Part shown: in pieces, positions 6,657-12,057 of the stretch | Numbering within the stretch: position 1 is the stretch's first letter | Layout of the letters: each line of letters opens with the position of its first letter | The notes under the pieces: model-generated | What the model was told of the DNA's origin: nothing | Database searches by the model: none | Seen by the model: the letters and a program-made list of their open reading frames with translations, nothing else | Source: Planctomycetota bacterium | GTDB taxonomy: Bacteria; Planctomycetota; Phycisphaerae; WQYP01 | Reading direction: 5' to 3' | DNA length: 12,057 nt | Assembly (NCBI GenBank): GCA_021798635.1 | Contig: JAJZGH010000149.1 | Location: 1 to 12,057 of the forward strand | Translations under genes and position numbers: made by a program

Positions 6657-6797
6657 TTATACGCAATTCCCGCCACAATTCCGCAATCAGCGTTGGCCAA
6701 GCTGAAACTGCCGCGCGGCATCGCATTCGCCCAAATCCCCTGGCTTAACGACCCGGCCCATCCGTCGCCGGAATATGTCGCGCTCGCCCAGCCCTGA
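6657..6797 (+). pseudogene. Short coding-like remnant, possibly the 3' end of a lost gene
   Basis: A 46-codon stretch between in-frame stops (TAA at 6654 and TGA at 6795) reads LKLPRGIAFAQIPWLNDP and then AHPSPEYVALAQP. Most of its third codon positions are G or C, and the residues look protein-like. No ATG starts it; a TTG at 6693 is the only likely initiator and has no ribosome binding site. It might be the 3' tail of a decayed gene or a very short real gene. I do not recognise the family. Confidence 0.25.
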
Positions 6798-6836
6798 TAT
6801 GAACCGGCTCTCGAGCAGCGGCGGCACCACCGGCAA

Positions 6837-7787
6837 ATGGCCAATGGTGGCACGACAAAAGATCTAAAATCCATCGAGGTAGTTACCAATTTCAGCCACA
6901 GCGTGCCGATCAGCACAGAGGAAATCTCCCCCACACATTATGCCCTTACCACGGCGGGGTTATGTGTGGCGCTATTGGCGTGGGCAACGTGTGCCACCGC
7001 AGCGGCTGCGCCTGTCAATCCGGTTTACAACCTTATTGATTCCTCGATAGCGTCGGGAAAGGCTCCAGAGATGGCATGGGCGATTAAGCAAATCGGTATG
7101 CTGTTGCGTGTGCCCAATGCCTACAGCGCATCCTACAGGCTGCAATATGGTTGGCTACCAAGTCTGCTGAAACAGCATGATTATCAAGCTGTGGCGAACT
7201 TGGCACTGCTGGATGTCGTGCGCAACCCCGGATTAACCGACAACGTGGATGCGGTACTGGCCTGCCGGGTAAAGGCGATTCTGGCCATGGGTAAAAAACA
7301 CGCGGCCCTGCGAAATGCCAAAAGCCTTTTTAACATCTGCATATTGGCGGATACCCGATCGGCCTTGTCGTTGGTGCGACAATGCGTTGCCGCGGTTTAT
7401 CACGGACCCCCGCGTATTATCAATGCCTTTATCGAAGAGCAAATAACCGGTGCCCAAGTCCCCGCCGATGAGCACGAACCCATTACACGCTGCGGGGTAT
7501 TGGCCGCGGTAACCGTAAAGGCCACGCCCTACCTGCAAAAAATCCATTCGCTACACGGCACGGGCAACTGGACCATTCTGGAGAAGGGCAATTTGCTGCT
7601 GCTGGCGGATCAGCCGCGCCAAGCAATTAAATATTTCCGGGAAATGGAAGCTTTGGCGGGCAATGCCAAGGATTTCCTTAATGATGAGAATAACATCTGC
7701 CGGGCGATCAAGGCGGAAGACGGCACCATCGGCCGGGCCAATGCCCATTTACTCTCCAGCGTACGCTCCGCGCAAAAGTTCCCGTGA
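6837..7787 (+). CDS. Secreted or membrane-anchored protein of unknown function, helical-repeat-like
   Basis: The 316-residue protein has a hydrophobic segment at about residues 36-58 (LTTAGLCVALLAWATCATAAAA) that looks like a signal peptide or anchor with an Ala-rich end, suggesting export. The rest is mostly predicted helices with TPR-like spacing: IKQIGMLLRVP, YQAVANLALLDVVRN, KAILAMGKKHAALRNAKSLFNI and LLLLADQPRQAIKYFREMEALAG. This suits a protein-protein interaction scaffold. The ATG at 6837 gives a 35-residue stretch before the hydrophobic segment and lacks a ribosome binding site, so the true start may lie further in (a GTG at 6903 is one option). No catalytic motif is recognised. Neighbours give no clear functional hint. 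It is real by length and composition; function unknown. Confidence 0.7.
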   Translation: MANGGTTKDLKSIEVVTNFSHSVPISTEEISPTHYALTTAGLCVALLAWATCATAAAAPVNPVYNLIDSSIASGKAPEMAWAIKQIGMLLRVPNAYSASYRLQYGWLPSLLKQHDYQAVANLALLDVVRNPGLTDNVDAVLACRVKAILAMGKKHAALRNAKSLFNICILADTRSALSLVRQCVAAVYHGPPRIINAFIEEQITGAQVPADEHEPITRCGVLAAVTVKATPYLQKIHSLHGTGNWTILEKGNLLLLADQPRQAIKYFREMEALAGNAKDFLNDENNICRAIKAEDGTIGRANAHLLSSVRSAQKFP

Positions 7788-7834
7788 CAGAGCACTTACG
7801 TGCAGCAGGCTGGCGAGCAGTGGCAGGCGCTGCG

Positions 7835-7883
7835 GCATGCCGAATGCCAAATGCTGAAGGCCCGATGCCAAATGCCGAATGCC
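7835..7883. repeat. 7-bp tandem repeat, consensus RAATGCC-like
   Basis: Seven consecutive heptads are in register: GCATGCC, GAATGCC, AAATGCT, GAAGGCC, CGATGCC, AAATGCC and GAATGCC. This is a degenerate minisatellite in the gap before the aquaporin gene. From memory, the same GGCATTC/GGCATTT heptads recur in intergenic DNA of many bacteria and are often mistranslated as SAFGIRH-type ORFs, and one minus-strand reading frame here does give SAFGIGPSAFGIRH. It is therefore a repeat and not a gene. Confidence 0.75.
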
Positions 7884-7972
7884 AAGCGGGGCCGGTATTA
7901 TCGCAAGCCTTGCTATGCCGCGCCGGCGTTCCTATTATGCAGCGGAGCCGGTAATTGCTTGGAAATATACAG

Positions 7973-8851
7973 ATGTCCAATACCACTTTCAGTAAAGCCA
8001 CGGGCGACAAACCGGGATTGTCGGCTCCCGACCAGATCTGGCAACTGTATTTTATTGAGGCCTTTCTTCTGGGCTGTTTCATGATTTCCGCCACGAGTGC
8101 CACAATTATGATGGAATCGCCAAAATCCATTGCTTCCCATCTGGTGGTATCCCCCATTCTCCGGCGCGTGGTCATTGGCGCTGCCATGGGTTTAACCGCG
8201 GTGGTACTGATTTACTGCCCGTGGGGCAAACGTTCCGGTGCGCACATGAATCCGGCGTTTACCTTAAGTTTTTTGCGGCTTGGAAAAATAAAACCGCGGG
8301 ATGCCCTGGGCTATATGGCGGGGCAATTCATTGGCGCGGTGGCCGGCATGCGGCTGGCAGGGTCTATGTTTGGGTCCATCGTGGGCACGCCCTCCGTACG
8401 TTATATTGCGACAACCCCGGGCCCGGACGGCATCGCGGTGGCGTGGGGGGGCGAATGTCTTATTTCATTTATTCTTGTGGCCACGGTGCTGGTGGTGAAT
8501 CGCTATCCGTCGCTGGTGAAGCGCACCGGCCTGTTCTGCGGGGGGTTGATTACATTATTTGTAATCTTTGAAGCTCCGCTATCCGGGTTCAGCATGAACC
8601 CGGCCCGCACGTTTGGTTCGGCAATCGTGGGTAACATCTGGACGGCATGGTGGATTTATTTTACAGCACCAGTCGTAGGAATGCTGGGGGCTGTTGAAGT
8701 ACACCGCCTGCTTACGGATGATCTTTCCAAACTATGCCTGCGATTGAACCACAGCGTTAAACACACGACATTGCATCCTTGTGATTGTCGCAATCCAACT
8801 TCTCCAGACACTTTAGCCGGCCCGGATTTTAACAGAAAGGTAACAACATGA
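7973..8851 (+). CDS. Aquaporin / MIP-family channel
   Basis: This 292-residue membrane protein belongs to the major intrinsic protein family, whose members pass water, glycerol or other small neutral solutes. Both pore motifs are present: SGAHMNPAFT (N93-P94-A95) and GFSMNPARTFG (N209-P210-A211, with the selectivity arginine R212). The conserved helix glutamates are E29 and E161. Six hydrophobic segments flank the two half-helices. Three residues before the second NPA asparagine is F206, as in GlpF. Nine residues before that is V197, where strict water channels carry His. This points to a wider pore, although the Asp usual after NPAR in glycerol channels is replaced by Thr. The C-terminal tail (about 250-292) is longer than usual and hydrophilic. 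I chose the ATG at 7973 (GGA about 10 nt upstream) over a TTG at 7955. Its stop overlaps the start of the next gene. Confidence 0.9.
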   Translation: MSNTTFSKATGDKPGLSAPDQIWQLYFIEAFLLGCFMISATSATIMMESPKSIASHLVVSPILRRVVIGAAMGLTAVVLIYCPWGKRSGAHMNPAFTLSFLRLGKIKPRDALGYMAGQFIGAVAGMRLAGSMFGSIVGTPSVRYIATTPGPDGIAVAWGGECLISFILVATVLVVNRYPSLVKRTGLFCGGLITLFVIFEAPLSGFSMNPARTFGSAIVGNIWTAWWIYFTAPVVGMLGAVEVHRLLTDDLSKLCLRLNHSVKHTTLHPCDCRNPTSPDTLAGPDFNRKVTT

Positions 8852-10395
8852 ACGCACAAAACGACTATGACATCATCATCATCGGCACCGGTGCCGGTGG
8901 CGGCACGCTGGCGCATCGCCTGGCTGCTACGGGAAAGCGCATTCTGCTGCTGGAGCGCGGCGGATGGTTGCCGCGGCAGAAAGAAAACTGGGATCCCACG
9001 ACGGTATTCGTGAATAATCATTACGTCTCCAAAGATACCTGGTACGACAAAGAGGGTAAGCCGTTCCAGCCCGGATCGCATTATTACGTCGGCGGTGCCA
9101 CGAAAATGTTTGGCGCTGCACTGTTTCGTTTGCGTAAGGAAGACTTTGGAGGGCTGGTGCACCATGGTGGAATATCCCCAGCCTGGCCCATCAGTTATGA
9201 GGATCTCGAGCCGTATTATTTGCAGGCTGAGCAGCTCTATCAGGTGCATGGCCTGCGCGGGGAGGACCCCACGGAAGGGCCTTCATCGGGTCCTTATTCC
9301 TTTCCTCCAATACAGCATGAGCCGGTGATTGAACAAATATCCCAGGCGTGGAGCCGGGAAGGGTATCATCCGTTTCATGCGCCCACGGGAATTATGCTCA
9401 ATGAAGCACAACGGCATCTCGGGCGGTGCATCCGGTGTGATACCTGCGACGGATTTCCCTGTCTGGTACGGGCCAAATCAGATGCGGAAATTATCTGCAT
9501 TCGTCCCGCGCTGGAATATCCCAACGTCACGCTGCTGACGCAGGCCCACGTTTATAAGCTTGAAACCAGCGACAGCGGGCGGGAAGTTTCCCGCGTGCTT
9601 GTGGAGCATCACGGCGAAAAACTGGCGTTTTCGGCTGGGCTTGTCGTGCTTTCGGCTGGAGCCTCCAACTCCGCCCGTGTATTGCTGCTTTCCGCCAATG
9701 ACAAACATCCCCGCGGCCTGGCCAATGGATCGGACCAGGTCGGACGTAATTTTATGTTCCATAATTCCGATGCCGTTGTGGCCCTGTCTCGCCAGCCCAA
9801 TGAAACGGTGTTCCAGAAAACGCTCTCCCTTAATGATTTTTATTTCAAAGCGGATGATTTTGATTTCCCCCTGGGCAATATTCAGATGATCGGCAAATCC
9901 CAAGGACCCATGTTCCGGGCGGATGCCGGAAAATATGCCCCGGGATTTCTGCTCAATGAAATGGCTCATCATGCCGTGGATTTCTGGCTGACTACAGAAG
10001 ATCTGCCCATGCCCGATAATCGCGTCACTCTTAACAGCCAAGGCGAGATTCAGTTGAACTACACATTCAATAATCAGGAAGCAACGCGCCGATTGCGGGC
10101 CAAATTGGAAATGCTTCTAAGCCACGCCAATATACACCCGCATTTAATTCCCAATCATTTATATATGAGTAAAAGCATCCCGATTGCGGGTGTGGGACAT
10201 CAATCTGGTACCATTCGTTTCGGCACTGATCCCGCTACCAGCGTTTTGGATATACATTGCAAAGCCCATGAACTGGATAATCTGTATGTTGTGGATACCA
10301 GCTTTTTCCCCAGTATAGGAGCCGTTAATCCCTCACTGACGGCCATGGCCAATGCGCTTCGTGTCGGTGATCATCTTATTGAACGCATGAAGTAG
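8848..10395 (+). CDS. GMC-family FAD-dependent oxidoreductase
   Basis: This 515-residue glucose-methanol-choline family enzyme oxidises an alcohol or sugar group using FAD. The N-terminal dinucleotide motif is IIIGTGAGGGTLAHRLA (residues 10-26), followed by LLLERGG (34-39). The C-terminal GMC domain has GVGHQSGTIRFGTDP (448-462) with the likely catalytic H451, and VDTSFFPSIGAVNPSLTAMANALR (482-505) with N494. Between them C194-x2-C197-x2-C200-x4-C205 (CIRCDTCDGFPC) is conserved in a broad bacterial subgroup and could bind a cluster or metal; this is inferred. No signal peptide is seen, so it is cytoplasmic. The start overlaps the aquaporin stop (ATGA), with GAAAGG 7 nt upstream. The substrate and electron acceptor are unknown. 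A rho-independent terminator lies about 190 bp downstream. Confidence 0.92.
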   Translation: MNAQNDYDIIIIGTGAGGGTLAHRLAATGKRILLLERGGWLPRQKENWDPTTVFVNNHYVSKDTWYDKEGKPFQPGSHYYVGGATKMFGAALFRLRKEDFGGLVHHGGISPAWPISYEDLEPYYLQAEQLYQVHGLRGEDPTEGPSSGPYSFPPIQHEPVIEQISQAWSREGYHPFHAPTGIMLNEAQRHLGRCIRCDTCDGFPCLVRAKSDAEIICIRPALEYPNVTLLTQAHVYKLETSDSGREVSRVLVEHHGEKLAFSAGLVVLSAGASNSARVLLLSANDKHPRGLANGSDQVGRNFMFHNSDAVVALSRQPNETVFQKTLSLNDFYFKADDFDFPLGNIQMIGKSQGPMFRADAGKYAPGFLLNEMAHHAVDFWLTTEDLPMPDNRVTLNSQGEIQLNYTFNNQEATRRLRAKLEMLLSHANIHPHLIPNHLYMSKSIPIAGVGHQSGTIRFGTDPATSVLDIHCKAHELDNLYVVDTSFFPSIGAVNPSLTAMANALRVGDHLIERMK

Positions 10396-10485
10396 GGCGC
10401 GCAAAAGCCGGCTATGAAGCAGGTGCGGTGCAAAGGCGACTTTCGCTATTGTGGATGTCCGCGACTTTCAAACAAAAAAAATATT

Positions 10486-10516
10486 TTGAACCGGCCCGTA
10501 GACTCCTGCGTATAGC
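10486..10516 (+). promoter_or_regulatory. Possible sigma-70-type promoter inside the 3' intergenic region
   Basis: TTGAAC (10486-10491) and TATAGC (10511-10516) match -35 and -10 boxes with a 19-bp spacer, a little longer than ideal. An A/T-rich tract precedes it. A start near 10523 would yield an RNA of about 95 nt ending at the terminator. Tentative. Confidence 0.25.
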
Positions 10517-10536
10517 CAGTGTCACGGTGAAGTTTC

Positions 10537-10552
10537 CCACGGCTTCCCGTGG
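10537..10552 (+). other. Stable 6-bp hairpin with CTTC tetraloop upstream of the terminator
   Basis: CCACGG (10537-10542) pairs perfectly with CCGTGG (10547-10552) around CTTC. It sits 28 bp before the terminator stem. It could be part of a small RNA or simply structure in the 3' untranslated region of the oxidoreductase mRNA. Confidence 0.45.
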
Positions 10553-10580
10553 CAAAGTTCCTTCCTTCTCCCCCACGAAC

Positions 10581-10618
10581 GCCGGTGGTTGCCTCCCACG
10601 CAACCACCGGCTTTTTTT
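10581..10618 (+). terminator. Rho-independent terminator of the aquaporin-GMC operon
   Basis: A perfect 12-bp stem, GCCGGTGGTTGC (10581-10592) with its complement at 10600-10611, encloses the 7-nt loop CTCCCAC. It is followed directly by seven T (10612-10618). The T-tract is only on the plus strand, so it stops transcription from the oxidoreductase side before it enters the convergent EF-G-like gene, whose stop begins 7 bp later. Confidence 0.92.
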
Positions 10619-10625
10619 ATAAAGG

Positions 10626-12057
10626 CTATTCCTCCACCGGGGCCTGATATTGGGCGGATATTTTTGCCTGAATCATCGGCGGAACGGTTTCGTAATGGGA
10701 GAACTCCATGGAAAAGCTGCCTTGGCCGCTGGTAGCACTGCGCAACTGATTGTCATATTGCCCCAACTCTGAAAGCGGGGCCGTGGCATGAATCGCCGCC
10801 ATTCCACCGGGCAGTAAATCAGTAGCATTCACCCGCCCGCGTCGGCCATTGAGATCACCGGTGGCGCTGCCAAGATGCGATTCCGGCACTACCACTTCCA
10901 GTGTCACCATGGGTTCCAGCAGCGTGGGGCGGGCTTTTTGTAATGCCGCGAGAAACGCATATTTCCCGGCAACACGAAACGCGATATCTTTGGAATCAAC
11001 CGGATGGGTTTTGCCATCATAAATGATCACCCGCACATCCTGTACCGGATACCCGCCGATTGGGCCGTGCTCCAGGGCATCGCGAATCCCTTTTTCCGCC
11101 GACGCAATAAACGGGCCGGAAATCGCACCGCCAAATACCTCATTAACAAACTCAAAACCCTGACCATGCTCCAGTGGCTCAACTCGCAAATATACTTCAC
11201 CAAATTGCCCCGCTCCGCCCGACTGTTTTTTGTGGCGGTAATGGCCTTCGGCACGGGTGGTGATGCTTTCCCGATACGCGATGCGCGGCGGGGCGGCGGT
11301 CACATCCAGATTGAAGCGGTTTTTCATTTTTTCCAGCATGACGCGCAAATGCAGATCGCCTAAGCCGTGAATAATCAGTTCATGCGTTTGCGGATCATGC
11401 GAGGTGCGAAAGGTTGGATCTTCCTCCGTAAGTTTGGCAAGTGCTGAAGAAATTTTGGCCTCGTCGCCACGGGATTTTGGCGCAACGGCCATGGAAAACA
11501 TCGGCGTGGGAAAGCGCGGCAGAATGGCGTGGAGGTTGTTTAACGCGGCGGGCGCATGGACAATTTCATTGACGTGCAGATCATCAAGCTTGGCGACGGC
11601 AACAATATCCCCGGAATACGCCACGGAAGATTCGGGATGATCGCGTCCCTCGATTTTTAACACGTGTCCCGCCCGGTGCGTTTTTTTATCCTGACCGTAT
11701 ACAAATGCGGTATTGGCATCGAGCTTGCCCTGCAATATCCGCATCATACAGAGCTTGCCCACATACGGGTCGGTGGTGACTTTGAACACCTGCGCCAGCA
11801 GGGGAGCGGCGGGGTCGCTTTGAATTTCCAGCGTTTCCATCTGTCCCGGATTTTCCGCGTTAGGTCGTTGCAGCCGCTTCATGCGGCCGGATACCGGAGA
11901 AGGGGCTTCTTCCACAAGAATATGCAGCAGATCATCAATTCCCACCTCGTGTTTGGCGGAGACAAACAGAATCGGAATCACATGCCCGGCGTTCATGGCC
12001 TTAATAAAACAGCTTCGCAGTTCCGCGGGATCAACCTTTTTACCCGCCAGATATTCT
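10626..12057 (-). CDS. fusA: Elongation factor G-like translational GTPase, partial (N-terminus outside window)
   Basis: The frame runs unbroken to the window edge, so the ATG at 11996 is internal and the GTP-binding motifs lie outside. What is visible (476 residues) starts near the end of the G domain (IPILFVSAKHEVGIDDLLH). Domain II (FKVTTDPYVGKLCMMRILQG) is next, then domain III with KLTEEDPTFRTSHDPQTHELIIHGLGDLHLRV. Domain IV has HKKQSGGAGQFGEVYLRVEP, GYPVQDVRVIIYDG and VDSKDIAF. Domain V has LLEPMVTLEVVVPES, GDLNGRRGRV and a C-terminal SMEFSHYETVP. EF-G moves tRNA-mRNA through the ribosome. The motif variants HKKQSGGAGQFGEV and VDSKDIAFRVAG resemble the EF-G-like (FusA2/type II) paralogues more than canonical EF-G. 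It may therefore be an accessory paralogue, and the symbol is given at family level. Confidence 0.9.
   Translation of the reverse strand, partial: EYLAGKKVDPAELRSCFIKAMNAGHVIPILFVSAKHEVGIDDLLHILVEEAPSPVSGRMKRLQRPNAENPGQMETLEIQSDPAAPLLAQVFKVTTDPYVGKLCMMRILQGKLDANTAFVYGQDKKTHRAGHVLKIEGRDHPESSVAYSGDIVAVAKLDDLHVNEIVHAPAALNNLHAILPRFPTPMFSMAVAPKSRGDEAKISSALAKLTEEDPTFRTSHDPQTHELIIHGLGDLHLRVMLEKMKNRFNLDVTAAPPRIAYRESITTRAEGHYRHKKQSGGAGQFGEVYLRVEPLEHGQGFEFVNEVFGGAISGPFIASAEKGIRDALEHGPIGGYPVQDVRVIIYDGKTHPVDSKDIAFRVAGKYAFLAALQKARPTLLEPMVTLEVVVPESHLGSATGDLNGRRGRVNATDLLPGGMAAIHATAPLSELGQYDNQLRSATSGQGSFSMEFSHYETVPPMIQAKISAQYQAPVEE

Noticed and set aside
6644..6934. 96-residue minus-strand frame
   Set aside because: It overlaps the start of the plus-strand secreted protein gene and has no motif. 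The plus-strand coding-like remnant explains its openness better.
7835..7883. CRISPR-like repetition
   Set aside because: The unit is 7 bp and tandem without spacers, so it is a minisatellite and not a CRISPR array.
7708..8187. 159-residue minus-strand frame containing SAFGIGPSAFGIRH
   Set aside because: The repeat-like peptide is a translation of the 7-bp DNA repeat. The remainder is antisense to the aquaporin gene.
8656..9249. 197-residue minus-strand frame across the aquaporin-oxidoreductase junction
   Set aside because: It is antisense to two well-supported overlapping genes and shows no recognisable motif.
9478..10041. 187-residue minus-strand frame
   Set aside because: It lies entirely antisense to the GMC oxidoreductase and has no motif of its own.
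11004..11363. 119-residue plus-strand frame
   Set aside because: It is antisense to the conserved domains III-IV of the EF-G-like gene.

Overview
The window looks like a chromosomal segment from a moderately GC-rich bacterium, most likely a planctomycete of the Phycisphaerae type. The strongest sign is a pair of adjacent minus-strand genes: an ECF sigma factor followed by a membrane protein that joins an anti-sigma-like cytoplasmic part to a DUF1559/'H-X-DG' pseudopilin-like outer part. That architecture is characteristic of planctomycetes. The lineage call is an inference from protein style; there is no rRNA gene in view.

Layout, left to right. Positions 1-70 hold two small inverted repeats of REP/palindrome type. 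A predicted lipoprotein of unknown function follows (plus strand, to 991). It converges on an NAD(P)-binding SDR/NDUFA9-like epimerase (minus, 1235-2179). Between these two genes lies a 119-bp MITE-like element (1109-1227). Its terminal inverted repeats match at 22 of 25 positions and it is flanked by a perfect 8-bp duplication, TATGCAAT. The element ends exactly at the stop codon of the epimerase gene. Divergent from the epimerase are cdaA (diadenylate cyclase, 2305-3120) and cdaR (YbbR-type regulator, up to 4325), the core c-di-AMP pair, without the glmM gene that often follows. Convergent with them is the sigma/anti-sigma-like operon (6002 to 4336, minus). Divergent from the sigma gene is a DCC-family (DUF393) thiol-disulfide protein (6191-6598). 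It is followed by a short coding-like remnant and a secreted or membrane-anchored helical-repeat protein of unknown function (6837-7787). A 7-bp tandem repeat (7835-7883) precedes an aquaporin gene (7973-8851). The aquaporin overlaps by 4 bp (ATGA) a soluble GMC-family FAD oxidoreductase with a four-cysteine motif (8848-10395). A 230-bp intergenic stretch follows. It has a possible promoter, two hairpins and a clear rho-independent terminator, and might encode a small RNA. The window ends with the C-terminal two thirds of an EF-G-like translational GTPase on the minus strand, cut by the window edge.

How the genes relate. cdaA and cdaR make and control c-di-AMP at the membrane. The sigma factor and its membrane partner form an envelope-signalling unit. 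The aquaporin and the GMC oxidoreductase are translationally coupled and probably work as a transport-plus-oxidation pair. The rest look like independent housekeeping or lineage-specific genes. I see no CRISPR array, phage module, toxin-antitoxin pair or intact transposase. The best leads for something new are the MITE, the altered catalytic motifs in CdaA, the aquaporin-oxidoreductase pair, and the hairpin-rich stretch before the terminator. No gene-free gap exceeds 300 bp.
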